Positions 35,622 through 43,715 of a stretch of 64,000 bases of DNA are shown here, one piece after another. The translations under genes were made by a program, and so were the position numbers. The stretch is from Streptomyces tailanensis (GTDB lineage: Bacteria > Actinomycetota > Actinomycetes > Streptomycetales > Streptomycetaceae). Positions within the stretch are counted from its first letter, which is position 1. The number at the start of each line of letters is the position of its first letter. The notes beneath the pieces were generated by a model. The model was not told the DNA's origin. It searched no databases and was given only the letters and a program-made list of their open reading frames with translations. The DNA is taken from assembly GCF_008386495.1 (NCBI RefSeq), contig NZ_VTHJ01000006.1:124001-188000 (forward strand). Direction: 5' to 3'.

Positions 35622-35879
35622 TCCAACTCCCCGTGTTTCCTTGGGTGTTGCAGCGCCCTACTGCGCCGCTTGCTGGCCCTAGGTACGGGCGGGGGCGGCC
35701 GATGTGTTCAACGCGGCACGAATTTCTTTCCGAAATCTGTGACATTTTTCGCCGCGGGACCCGCGGAGGCCCCGGACAGAGGCCGGTTTCCGGCTCTCCC
35801 GGTCAAACCTTCGCACCCCGTTTTCCCTCGTCCGGGGCAATCTGCACAGGCTCCGGCGTGTGCGGGCACGCGACCGCCG

Positions 35880-36518
35880 ATGATCTTCGTCGTGCAAGGA
35901 CCCCAGCGGACCCGATCCGCTCTCGCCCTGCGGCTGTCGGCCCTGCTCGTACTGACCTGGCTCCTCACCGGAGCGCCGGGCGGCACGGCGGTCGCCGACG
36001 CCTGCGCCTACGCGGCGACCGGCCCGGACAAGGGGGGTGCCGTCGCCGTGGCGATCGCGGGGACCAGCTCCTGCAAGCCGGTTCCGGCGACCACACCGTC
36101 ACCGTCCCCCACGCCGACGCCGACACCCACACCCACACCCACACCCACACCCACACCGACGTGCCCGCCGGAGCCGACCCCCACCCCGACTGCCCCACCT
36201 CGACCGAAGCCACCCCGGACCACCCCGGCACCCCCACCCACACCGGCGCCGGCTCCCCCACCGAAGCCCGAGCCGCCGCCTCCGCCCCCACCGCCCGTCA
36301 CCCAGGCGCCCCGCCCCGCCCCCACCCCCACACCGAAGCCCGCCCTCAAGCCCACCCCGAGCCCACGCCCCGAGGTGTCGCCGACCCCGGTGAGCTACCC
36401 GCCCTACCGGACCCCGGCCCGCACGCACACCAAGCGCTCCGGACCGTCACTCGTCACGCTCGCCCTGCTCATCACCGCGCCCGCGGTGTTCGCCGTCGCC
36501 GCGCTGCGTCCGCGCTGA
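35880..36518 (+). CDS. Exported proline/threonine-rich wall-spanning protein with C-terminal membrane segment
   Basis: This 212-residue protein has an N-terminal signal peptide ([27 protein letters not shown]), a short globular part with two Cys (DACAYAA...TSSCKP), a ~120-residue linker made almost only of Pro, Thr, Ala and Lys, and a C-terminal hydrophobic segment ([19 protein letters not shown]) ending in RPR. Such linkers let proteins cross the peptidoglycan. There is no LPXTG motif. The ATG at 35880 gives a clean signal peptide; earlier in-frame starts add disordered sequence. It is followed 22 bp later by the DUF4239 gene. Function unknown. Confidence 0.7.
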   Translation: MIFVVQGPQRTRSALALRLSALLVLTWLLTGAPGGTAVADACAYAATGPDKGGAVAVAIAGTSSCKPVPATTPSPSPTPTPTPTPTPTPTPTPTCPPEPTPTPTAPPRPKPPRTTPAPPPTPAPAPPPKPEPPPPPPPPVTQAPRPAPTPTPKPALKPTPSPRPEVSPTPVSYPPYRTPARTHTKRSGPSLVTLALLITAPAVFAVAALRPR

Positions 36519-36540
36519 CCCCGTTTCCTGGAGGAACCCC

Positions 36541-37305
36541 TTGTCGGAATGGCTTGTTCTCACCCTCGCGATGGGGGCGGCGTGTGTCGTCGTCCTCCTC
36601 GTGGCCGTCGTACGGCATCACGCCGCACCGGCGGACGAGGACCCGTCCGAGACCCCGGACGTCATCGAGTACATCACCATGATGATCGGCGTGGTGTACG
36701 CCATCGTCCTGGGCCTGGCCATCGCCGGGGTCTGGGAGGCCCGCAGCGTCGCCCAGGACCATGTCCAGGCGGAGGCGCAGGCGCTGCACGAGATCAGCGA
36801 GCGGGTGCGGGTGTACCCCGAGGACGTACGCGACCGTATCCGCGACGACGTCGACGCGTATGTCGGCCACGTCGTGACCACCGAGTGGAAGGCCATGACA
36901 GAGAAGGGGGAGATGACCGAGAAGGGCACGGAGCTCCTCGACACCGTCCGCCGGGACGTCACCGACTACCAGCCGAGCAGCGACTTCGAGGCGCAGGCCT
37001 ACCAGCCGCTGCTCGACCAGATGGCCGCGGCCGACGCGGCGCGCAACGCCCGCGCCGACTCCACCGGCGAGACCATGCCGGGCGTGGTGTGGTTCGGTCT
37101 GCTCGCCGGCGCCGTGGTGACCGTGGGCATGGTCTTCGCGCTGCAGATCCGTCGTACGGCACGCGAGCTGATCCTCGCCGGCCTGTTCTCCGCCCTCATC
37201 GCCTTCCTGCTCTTCCTCGTCTGGGACTTCGACGCGCCCTACGGCCGGGGGCTCACGGCCACGGCGGATCCGTTCCGCGCGCTGTTCCCGAACGCGGGCG
37301 GGTGA
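36541..37305 (+). CDS. DUF4239-family (bestrophin-like) membrane protein
   Basis: This 254-residue protein has two N-terminal membrane helices (LVLTLAMGAACVVVLLVAVV; MIGVVYAIVLGLAIAGVW), a soluble helical middle (about 75-175) and two C-terminal helices (VVWFGLLAGAVVTVGMVFAL; LILAGLFSALIAFLLFLVW). The pattern fits DUF4239, a family related to bestrophin-like channels. Translation starts at a TTG (36541), supported by the ribosome site CTGGAGGAAC 5-8 nt upstream and the absence of a better start. It is co-directional with the proline-rich gene, 22 bp after it. Function unknown. Confidence 0.78.
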   Translation: MSEWLVLTLAMGAACVVVLLVAVVRHHAAPADEDPSETPDVIEYITMMIGVVYAIVLGLAIAGVWEARSVAQDHVQAEAQALHEISERVRVYPEDVRDRIRDDVDAYVGHVVTTEWKAMTEKGEMTEKGTELLDTVRRDVTDYQPSSDFEAQAYQPLLDQMAAADAARNARADSTGETMPGVVWFGLLAGAVVTVGMVFALQIRRTARELILAGLFSALIAFLLFLVWDFDAPYGRGLTATADPFRALFPNAGG

Positions 37306-37322
37306 CGGCCCGGCAGTCTCGC

Positions 37323-37372
37323 CGTAGGGCCGGGGGACGGGCGCCACGCCGGGCCCGTCCCCCGGCCCTACG
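37323..37372. terminator. Bidirectional terminator, 19-bp perfect stem
   Basis: CGTAGGGCCGGGGGACGGG pairs with CCCGTCCCCCGGCCCTACG around a 12-nt loop. It lies between the convergent DUF4239 gene and the small exported-protein gene, and would stop transcripts from both sides. Confidence 0.8.
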
Positions 37373-37402
37373 CATGCCGGTCCCCCGTGCGGAGCGCACG
37401 CC

Positions 37403-37894
37403 TCAGATCTTGTTCTCCGAGCGGCGGCGCATCCAGAACAGGCCACCGCCGATGAGCGCGGCGGCGACCAGCCCGCCGCCGATGGCGATGTCGGTCGGCG
37501 TGGCCCCGGTGGAGCTGCTGCCGCCGAGACCGCCGCGGACTCCGCCGATGACGGTGAAGACGTCCTCGAACTTCTTGCGCTGGCCTTCGCAGTGGGTGAA
37601 GACGTCGTACGCCCCGGGGTTGGCGTTGGCGTTGATCCGCACCGTCGCCGTCGCGGTCCTGCCGTCGCGGGACCTGAGATTGGTGGTGGGGAAGGCGTTC
37701 GAGCTGATCGTGCTGCCCATCGTCGCGCAGGCGTTGCCGCCGCTGACGGTGAGCACGATCTGCCCGCCGCGGGCGACGGCGTTGGGGGTGGCCACGACCG
37801 AGGTCGGTTGCTCCCAGGCGGTGGCCGTCGGGGCGGCGATGCCGACCAGGGCGACCGCGGCGGCCGAGGCCGCCAGGGCATGAGTAGTACGCAT
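37403..37894 (-). CDS. Small exported protein with C-terminal sorting-signal-like tail
   Basis: This 163-residue protein has a signal peptide cleaved near TATAWEQ (residue 26), a beta-rich domain with one Cys pair (NACATMG ... THCEGQ), a Gly/Ser-rich spacer, and a C-terminal hydrophobic helix (IAIGGGLVAAALIGGGLFWM) followed by RRRSENKI. Hydrophobic segment plus Arg tail is the layout of a cell-wall sorting signal, but no LPXTG/LAXTG is visible; the nearest sequence before the helix is STGATPTD. A sortase gene begins 334 bp away on the other strand. It could be a sortase substrate with a divergent motif or simply a membrane-anchored protein. Function unknown. Confidence 0.7.
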   Translation of the reverse strand: MRTTHALAASAAAVALVGIAAPTATAWEQPTSVVATPNAVARGGQIVLTVSGGNACATMGSTISSNAFPTTNLRSRDGRTATATVRINANANPGAYDVFTHCEGQRKKFEDVFTVIGGVRGGLGGSSSTGATPTDIAIGGGLVAAALIGGGLFWMRRRSENKI

Positions 37895-38227
37895 GTGATC
37901 CTCCGCGGAAGACGCCCCGGGAACGGTCCCCGGTCGATCGGCGAGAAGCGCCTCCCAGCAAAACCCTCAGTTGCCTTGTACGGGGGCGCATTTCGGCGAT
38001 GGTCCGTCCTGGTGAGCCGACACGCCGTGATATCTCCGCATGACCGGATATCGCCGCAGGTCACGGACTGTCAGAAAATTCCTGGGCCCGGCAACACGAA
38101 TGGCGTACAACTCCGCCTCGCCGCCACCCGTTCGTACCTGACCCGTCGCCGTAATCGTGCGGCAAGCTTATTTTCTGTCGTATTGCGCGATGGACGCGGC
38201 GACGGCCGCGTCGAGAGGGGATGGCGA
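37895..38227. other. Divergent intergenic region, no gene seen
   Basis: This 333-bp gap between the small exported protein gene and the sortase gene is less GC-rich than its surroundings near 38050-38200, as expected for promoters. I see no open frame with a ribosome site, no RNA gene and no repeat of the intergenic palindrome family. A small imperfect palindrome CCGGATATCGCCG occurs at about 38043. Confidence 0.5.
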
Positions 38228-38899
38228 ATGTATTCGTCCGAACCGGCCTGGGCCGAAGAGGAGGCGCGGCAGCGGAAGCGTGCGCCGTGGGGCGTGATAG
38301 CGCTGGTCCTGCTGACCGGTCTCGCTCTCATTCGCAACGGTTCGGGGGAGTTCGACGTGGGCCCGCCGCAGCCCGCGTCGGCGGCGGCCGCCGACAGCCG
38401 CACCACGCCCCGCGGCACCTTCACCAATGTGCCCGATCCGCTGCCGTACGCCATGGTCGAACGGGTGCGGATCCCCTCGATCCAGGTCGACGCCCCGGCC
38501 GTGCCCGTCGGTCTGGACCCCCAGGGCTGGGTCGACGCGCCGCCCGCCCAGGACCCGAACCTCGCGGGCTGGTTCACCGGCGCGGTCTCCCCCGGCGAGC
38601 AGGGCACGGCCGTGATCGTGGGGCATGTCGACAACGATCAGGGGCCCGCGGTGTTCTACGGACTCGGGGCGCTCAAGAAGGGCAGCCGGGTCGAGATCCA
38701 GCGCGGGGACGCGAAGACCGCCGTGTTCGAGATCTACGGAATCGAGGTATTCGAGAAGAACAACTTCCCCGGCGACCGCGTCTACGGAAACAGCGGAATT
38801 CCCGAGTTGCGGGTCATCACCTGCGGAGGAGGTTTCTCGAAGCAGAACGGCTACGACGGCAACGTCGTCGTTTTCGCCCGCCTGGTCGAGGTTCGCTGA
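38228..38899 (+). CDS. Class E/F-type sortase
   Basis: This 223-residue sortase has a short cytoplasmic N-terminus, one membrane helix (WGVIALVLLTGLALI), and a catalytic domain with the His in VIVGHVDN, the nucleophile Cys in LRVITCGGG and the Arg near the end in VVVFARLVEVR. Sortases cut a C-terminal sorting motif of exported proteins and attach them to the wall or to another protein. Only one membrane helix and the TCGG context fit the actinobacterial E/F types rather than housekeeping class A. Start ATG 38228 follows GAGAGGGGATGG. Its likely local substrate is the exported protein at 37403-37894. Confidence 0.85.
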   Translation: MYSSEPAWAEEEARQRKRAPWGVIALVLLTGLALIRNGSGEFDVGPPQPASAAAADSRTTPRGTFTNVPDPLPYAMVERVRIPSIQVDAPAVPVGLDPQGWVDAPPAQDPNLAGWFTGAVSPGEQGTAVIVGHVDNDQGPAVFYGLGALKKGSRVEIQRGDAKTAVFEIYGIEVFEKNNFPGDRVYGNSGIPELRVITCGGGFSKQNGYDGNVVVFARLVEVR

Positions 38900-38932
38900 G
38901 CGTTCCCCGGCCGGGCGGGCGAATGCCCACCG

Positions 38933-39787
38933 TTATGCGTATTTCCGTTGGGGCACGGTGATCCGGTAACCCGAGTCCAGCAGTGCGGGCAGATAGTCGC
39001 GCAGCGCCCGTACGCTCTGCGAGCGGTCGCCGCCCCCGTCGTGGGAGAGCACGACGACACCGGGCGCCGCGTCGTTCGCCACCCGCTCGACGATGGTGTC
39101 GGCGGCCGGGGCGCGCCAGTCGAGCGTGTCCACGGACCAGGCCAGGGGTTCCATGTTGAGTTCGGCGCCGAACTGGAAGGCGGCCCGGTTCCAGGCGCCG
39201 TACGGTGCGCGGAACCACAACGGCGGTTCGCCGTACGCCTCGTCGATGATCTCGCTGGTGCGGGCCATCTCCGCGTAGATCCTGCGCCGGGGGAGCTTGG
39301 TGAGCAGCGGGTGGGACCAGGTGTGGTTACCGACGACATGGCCGTCGTAGGCCATCTCCCGCAGCAGGTCCCCGTACTGGGCCACCATCTCGCCGCACAC
39401 GAAGAACATCGCGCGGACGTCGTAGTGGCGGAGGATGCGCAGGATGTCCGGGGTGTAGCGCGGGTCGGGGCCGTCGTCGAAGGTCAGCACGATGGTCCGG
39501 CCCCGCCCGTTCACGCGCAGGAACGGCTTGCGCCGGACCAGGGGGCGGACGAGCTTACGGCGCCGCGGGCCGCCGCCGTATCCGGCGATGGGCCGGAGGC
39601 GGTAGGCGGAGGGCGGGAGCGCGCTGTCGGCCGCCGGACCGGCGGCCGGGGCGGCGGGCGGGGCGGTGGTGCCGGAGGCCCCGTCGCCGATGAGCGAAGC
39701 GGTGGTGCCCGCGACACCGGCCGCGCCCAGCAGAGCGGCGCCACCGATCAGCAGCCGGCGCCGTGTGAAGATCTGATCCTTCGTCAT
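38933..39787 (-). CDS. Polysaccharide deacetylase (NodB/CE4 family), exported
   Basis: This 284-residue protein carries a twin-arginine-type signal (TRRRLLIGGAALLGAAGVAG) and a Pro/Ala spacer before the NodB domain. Catalytic and metal-binding motifs are complete: TFDDGPD (catalytic base and metal Asp), HTWSH (metal His pair), RAPYG, LAWSVDTLDW and LSHDGGG. The family removes N-acetyl or O-acetyl groups from peptidoglycan, chitin or xylan. Neighbouring sortase and wall-spanning genes make a cell-wall target plausible. It converges on the sortase gene, with 33 bp between the stops. Confidence 0.9.
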   Translation of the reverse strand: MTKDQIFTRRRLLIGGAALLGAAGVAGTTASLIGDGASGTTAPPAAPAAGPAADSALPPSAYRLRPIAGYGGGPRRRKLVRPLVRRKPFLRVNGRGRTIVLTFDDGPDPRYTPDILRILRHYDVRAMFFVCGEMVAQYGDLLREMAYDGHVVGNHTWSHPLLTKLPRRRIYAEMARTSEIIDEAYGEPPLWFRAPYGAWNRAAFQFGAELNMEPLAWSVDTLDWRAPAADTIVERVANDAAPGVVVLSHDGGGDRSQSVRALRDYLPALLDSGYRITVPQRKYA

Positions 39788-39888
39788 GACTCATCAGTCG
39801 ACCAAGGTGGGGACGGCGCACCCCCACGACACCGGTGTGGCGGCACGAAAACACCCGATGGGAGTACTTCTCCGATAACCTCGCCACC

Positions 39889-40350
39889 GTGACCGATCAG
39901 CAAGCACACCAGTTCGAACGGGGCACCGACGGACCCAAGGTCATCCTCGTCGGGCTGGACGGCTCCGACTCCTCCCTCCGCGCCGTGGCCTACGCCGCGG
40001 GCCTCGCCCGGCGGCAGCACGCGCTGCTCGCCATCGTCTACGTGCAGCCGGTGCTGGCGGCGAGCGCGGCGCTCGGGGTACCGGTGGCCGGGACGACGGA
40101 CGAGATCGCTGAGCAGCTCGTCGCGGAGATCCGGGAGGCCGCCGAGCAGGTGAAGGGCATCTTCGAGGTGCGCTGGGAGTTCCACACGTTCCGCGGCGAC
40201 CCGTACAGCGGACTGGTGAAGGCGGCGGACGAGCTCCAGGCGGACGCGGTCGTGGTGGGCGCCTCCGAACAGGCGGGCCACCGCTTCGTCGGCTCGGTGG
40301 CGGTACGGCTGGTGAAGGCGGGACGCTGGCCGGTCACGGTGGTGCCGTAG
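39889..40350 (+). CDS. Universal stress protein (UspA) family, single domain
   Basis: This ~153-residue protein begins TDQQAHQFERGTDGPKVILV and has the UspA order: V-G-L-D-G-S-D-S-S at the first strand, A-Y-A-A-G-L-A-R-R, Y-V-Q-P-V, and D-A-V-V-V-G-A-S-E-Q-A-G-H-R-F-V-G-S-V-A-V-R-L-V at the end. The ATP-binding G-x2-G-x9-G(S/T) is only partly kept (GASEQAGHRFVGSVA). Two starts are possible: GTG 39889, chosen because it matches the family and follows a GATAAC -10-like box at near-leaderless distance, and GTG 39835. Streptomyces has many such proteins; the role is stress or dormancy related but not defined. Confidence 0.75.
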   Translation: MTDQQAHQFERGTDGPKVILVGLDGSDSSLRAVAYAAGLARRQHALLAIVYVQPVLAASAALGVPVAGTTDEIAEQLVAEIREAAEQVKGIFEVRWEFHTFRGDPYSGLVKAADELQADAVVVGASEQAGHRFVGSVAVRLVKAGRWPVTVVP

Positions 40351-40506
40351 CCCGCGCGGGTGCAGGTGGGTGGGGGGGTGCGGAGGCGGAGCCTCCGAAA
40401 CACCGGCAGACCGTTCGTCGCACCGTTCGTCGACAGGTTTGACCGCCCGCCGCAGACCCGCGACCGCCCTCTGTCCCCGCGGAGCGGCTCGCGTTCCCAT
40501 ACGGCC

Positions 40507-41052
40507 ATGACGGCCGGAACCACGATCACCAACGGGACGACCGCCGAACACGAGCTGGCCGAGCTCCAGCGCGAACACGGCCGCCCCCTCTTCGCCCTGA
40601 TGCTGCGGCTCTCCGACGGGGACCGGCACCGCGCCGAGGACCTCGTGCAGGAAACCCTTGTGCGTGCCTGGCAGCACCCCGAGGCGCTGCGCGCCGACGA
40701 CTTCGACTCCGTACGCCCCTGGCTGCTCACCGTCGGGCGGCGGCTCGCCATAGACGCGCGACGGGCCCGGCAGGCGCGCCCCGCCGAGGTGGGGGACGCG
40801 GTGCTGGAGAACGCCCGAGTGATGGCCGATCACGCCGAGCGGTCGGTCGCGACCCTCGATGTGCGGGAGGCTGTGAAGACACTCACTCCCGAGCACCGCG
40901 AAGTACTGGTGCAGGTGTACTTCCAGGGGGCGAGTGTGGCGGAAGCCGCCGAAGCCCTCGGCATCCCGCCCGGTACGGTGAAGTCCCGCGCGTACTACGC
41001 GCTGCGCGCCCTCCGCCGGGTGCTTCCGGGATACGCGGCCGACCTGCACTGA
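40507..41052 (+). CDS. ECF-type RNA polymerase sigma factor (sigma-70 family)
   Basis: This 181-residue sigma factor has region 2 (PLFALMLRLSDGDRHRAEDL, VQETLVRAWQHPEAL, RPWLLTVGRRLAIDARR) and region 4 (LTPEHREVLVQVYFQGASVAEAAEALGIPPGTVKSRAYYALRALR). Regions 1 and 3 are absent, as in ECF factors. It directs RNA polymerase to a small regulon. A membrane-attached zinc-finger protein two genes downstream on the same strand is the probable anti-sigma factor. Start ATG 40507 leaves a compact N-terminus; an in-frame start at 40360 would add ~49 unsupported residues. Confidence 0.92.
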   Translation: MTAGTTITNGTTAEHELAELQREHGRPLFALMLRLSDGDRHRAEDLVQETLVRAWQHPEALRADDFDSVRPWLLTVGRRLAIDARRARQARPAEVGDAVLENARVMADHAERSVATLDVREAVKTLTPEHREVLVQVYFQGASVAEAAEALGIPPGTVKSRAYYALRALRRVLPGYAADLH

Positions 41053-41187
41053 AACCGAAGGCCGAGTCAAACCTCCGTAAAGCGCCTTGCTGAGAACCCC
41101 GGTTGAGCAATCAGCTGTCTCTATCCGTGTTCGGGATGAGGGCCCGGGGTCGGGCGACGCGCACGCACCGGAGGAAGGCAGGAAGGG

Positions 41188-41703
41188 ATGCTGCACAGAG
41201 GTCAAGAGAGCACGGACGGCGCCGGTGGCGGCGAACTGGCCGTCCCCATGGCGTGGTTCTACGCCGAGTACATCGCCGATGAACTACTGCGGACCGGCGA
41301 CCTGATGCCGCCGACGTCCTTCGAGTTCCGCGCGGGGCGGGACGCCCTGGCACTGACCATCTTCCTCTCGGACTCCGGCGGTGAGCTCTCCGGCATCCGG
41401 GTCGTCACCCAGCTGGAGACCTGGCTGTCGCTGACGGCGTACGACCAGCCGTGGCAGGACTGGGTGTGCGAGCGCATGGCCGACTTCACCGCCGAGGCGC
41501 TGGAGCGGGGCAGCCCGTCACCGGACCTGGAACTGGCGGCCGAGACCTGGCGCTGGCTGGAGGAGACCGAGCTGCTCGCACCCGATCTGGACGCGGTGCC
41601 GGGCGGTGGTGCGGTCCTCGGTGAGGACGACGGCCCAAAGGTTTGGACACCGGCCTGGCGGCTCGGTCTGCCGCTCGGGCATCTGGCGATCCATCTCTTC
41701 TAG
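41188..41703 (+). CDS. Conserved-looking protein of unknown function
   Basis: This 171-residue soluble acidic protein begins MLHRGQESTDGAGGGELAVP and contains aromatic-rich segments (MAWFYAEYIADELL; TWLSLTAYDQPWQDWVCERM). There is no signal peptide, membrane helix or known motif. Start ATG 41188 has a strong AGGAAGGCAGGAAGGG ribosome site. It lies between the ECF sigma factor and its probable anti-sigma factor on the same strand, so it may share their regulation. I do not recognise the family. Confidence 0.75.
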   Translation: MLHRGQESTDGAGGGELAVPMAWFYAEYIADELLRTGDLMPPTSFEFRAGRDALALTIFLSDSGGELSGIRVVTQLETWLSLTAYDQPWQDWVCERMADFTAEALERGSPSPDLELAAETWRWLEETELLAPDLDAVPGGGAVLGEDDGPKVWTPAWRLGLPLGHLAIHLF

Positions 41704-41943
41704 GCCGGGTCCAGGCCGGGCGATCCCCTGCCGCCGACCTGGTTACCCGTGTCTTCCTGGGCGCGAAACCCCCTGTTCGCGCATTGACAGGCCAATTTTT
41801 TCGGTCCTCGACCAATCCGCATGACGTACGGCTCCGAATCTTTTGGTTGGCAATGGTCATGGGGCTTGAGTGATTCGCCGGTCTGGTCCGTACCGGTGGG
41901 GGCAGGAAGCAACCCCCACCGCACACCGGCCCGAGGAATTGCC

Positions 41944-42600
41944 ATGTGGTCCCAGGATCGTCATCACGACGTCGGCGCGTACTCGTTGGGCGTGCTGGAC
42001 GAGGTGGAGTCCTTCCACTTCGAGGACCATGTCCGCGGCTGCCCCCAGTGCGCGGTACAGGTCACCGAGTTCCGTCCCGCCGCCCGGCAGCTGATGCTGT
42101 ACCGGAACGCCACCCCGCGTGCCGTGCACCCCTTCGCGGCGCCCGGTCCCCGGCTGCTCGGACGGCTGCTCGACGAGGTCGCCGCCCGGCAGCGGGCCCG
42201 GCGCAGGCGCTGGCTGTTCGGGCTGGCCGCCTCCGTGGTCATCGCCGTGGGCGGGCCCGCGGTCGCCGTCCTCGCGGGGCCGGGGGAGCCGCCGGACACG
42301 GTCGCCGCCACCGACGCCAAGACGGGCGTATGGGCCGAGGTCAGGGCCGAGGACCAGGTCTGGGGCAGTGACATCGAGCTGAACGTCAAGGAGGCCGAGG
42401 GGGCCCACGCCTGCCGGCTCGTCGTGGTCGGCAAGGACGGCTCCGAGGAGACGGCCGCCAACTGGAAGTCCCCCGACGGCGGCCAGGCCTCCGACATGCA
42501 CGGCGGCACCACGATGCGGCGCGGGGACATCAGCCACTTCGAGGTGCGCAGCCAGGAGGGCGAGCTTCTGGTGACGCTGAGGGCACCGGCCTGGCGTTGA
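41944..42600 (+). CDS. Putative zinc-finger anti-sigma factor
   Basis: This 218-residue protein has an N-terminal anti-sigma zinc-binding pattern (FEDHVRGCPQC, the H-x3-C-x2-C of zf-HC2/RskA proteins). A single membrane helix follows (RRRWLFGLAASVVIAVGGPAVAVLAG, about residues 90-115), then an extracytoplasmic RskA-like beta domain ending VRSQEGELLVTLRAPAWR. Such proteins hold an ECF sigma factor at the membrane until a signal releases it. The sigma factor at 40507-41052 is the likely partner. Start ATG 41944 is supported by GAGGAA; an in-frame ATG at 41821 is less likely. Confidence 0.83.
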   Translation: MWSQDRHHDVGAYSLGVLDEVESFHFEDHVRGCPQCAVQVTEFRPAARQLMLYRNATPRAVHPFAAPGPRLLGRLLDEVAARQRARRRRWLFGLAASVVIAVGGPAVAVLAGPGEPPDTVAATDAKTGVWAEVRAEDQVWGSDIELNVKEAEGAHACRLVVVGKDGSEETAANWKSPDGGQASDMHGGTTMRRGDISHFEVRSQEGELLVTLRAPAWR

Positions 42601-42631
42601 CTTGGTCCGTACCTGACCAGTCCATACCTGG

Positions 42632-43501
42632 CTACTTGAGCAGTCGTGACATCCGTCGGTCGTCGAGGGGCTTGCCGCCGGTCTGGCAGGTCGGGCAGTA
42701 CTGCAGCGAGGAGTCACTGAAGGAGACCTCGCGGATCGTGTCGCCGCACACCGGGCAGGGCTCGCCGGTACGGCCGTGGACGCGCAGGCCGCTCTTCTTC
42801 TCCGCCTTCAGCCTTCCGGCGGCCAGGCCCCGGGCACGCTCGACGGCTTCGGTGAGCGTGGTGCGCAGCGCCCCGTAGAGGTGGCGGGTCTCCTCCGGTT
42901 TCAGCGACGAGGCCAGTTTGAAGGGCGACATCCTCGCGGTGTGCAGGATCTCGTCGCTGTACGCGTTGCCGATCCCCGCGATCAGGCTCTGGTCGCGCAG
43001 CGCCCCCTTGATCTGCCGCCGCTCCCCCGCGAGCAGCCCGGCGAAGCGGGTCACGTCGAAGTCGCCGGCGAGGGGGTCGGGGCCGAGTCGGGCGATGCCG
43101 GGGACGTCCGACGGGTTCCGTACGACGTACACCGCCAGCCTCTTCTGGGTGCCGGCCTCGGTGAGGTCGAAGCCCTCGCCGGTCTCCAGGGCGACGCGCA
43201 GCGCGAGGGGGCTCTTGCCGCCCGGCCGGGGCGGACCGTCCGGGAGCCGGTCCCGCCAATGCAGCCAGCCGGCGCGGGCCAGGTGGGTGACGAGGTGCAG
43301 CTCGCCGTCGTCCGCCTCGATGTCCAGGAACTTCCCGTGCCGCCGTACGCCGGTGACCTGCCGCCCCTCGAAGGCGATGACCGGCGGGTCGTACGTCTTC
43401 AGCACGCTGATCGCCACGGGCAGTATCCGGACGACCTCGTGGCCGACCAGATTCTCGACCAGGAAGTCCCGCAGTGCCTCGACTTCAGGGAGTTCCGGCA
43501 T
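42632..43501 (-). CDS. Fpg/Nei-family DNA glycosylase/AP lyase
   Basis: This 289-residue base-excision repair enzyme begins MPELPEVEALRDFL, where the Pro after the initiator Met and the next Glu are the catalytic residues. It has the helix-two-turn-helix region (ALRDQSLIAGIGNAYSDEIL) and a C-terminal zinc finger with CPVC...CPTC. It removes oxidised bases and cleaves the abasic site. The ATG at 43501 is fixed by the catalytic Pro-Glu. Which member of the family (MutM-like or Nei-like) cannot be settled; the short zinc-finger tail with extra residues suggests a second paralogue rather than the main MutM. Confidence 0.9.
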   Translation of the reverse strand: MPELPEVEALRDFLVENLVGHEVVRILPVAISVLKTYDPPVIAFEGRQVTGVRRHGKFLDIEADDGELHLVTHLARAGWLHWRDRLPDGPPRPGGKSPLALRVALETGEGFDLTEAGTQKRLAVYVVRNPSDVPGIARLGPDPLAGDFDVTRFAGLLAGERRQIKGALRDQSLIAGIGNAYSDEILHTARMSPFKLASSLKPEETRHLYGALRTTLTEAVERARGLAAGRLKAEKKSGLRVHGRTGEPCPVCGDTIREVSFSDSSLQYCPTCQTGGKPLDDRRMSRLLK

Positions 43502-43574
43502 AAGTCCCAGGGTGCCATGTGCCTGCGGCGCTTGGGCGGTGCATCTGGGGTGGGTGTCTGTGGTGAGTGGGTGA

Positions 43575-43690
43575 GTGCGGGTAGGTGGGGCTGGTCGCGC
43601 AGTTCCCCGCGCCCCTGAAAACCTGGGGGCACCCCGTGCTTTTAAGGGGCGCGGGGAACTGCGCGAGCAACCACACACAACCCGCAGCCG
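43575..43690. repeat. Intergenic palindromic repeat, type I, two copies facing each other (copy 4)
   Basis: The arms 43595-43616 and 43645-43666 (TCGCGCAGTTCCCCGCGCCC and so on) are a perfect 22-bp inverted repeat, so the region can form a very long hairpin. Outside the arms the flanks GTGCGGGT...GGCTGG and CAACCACACACAACCCGCAG are also partly complementary. It lies between the SpoIIE-type phosphatase stop and the Fpg start, both on the minus strand. Confidence 0.85.
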
Positions 43691-43715
43691 CCCGACGTCC
43701 GAAACCCCCGAGCTC

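Noticed and set aside
36100..36170. CCCACA array considered as a CRISPR or microsatellite
   Set aside because: It lies in frame in a Thr-Pro coding linker and has no spacers.
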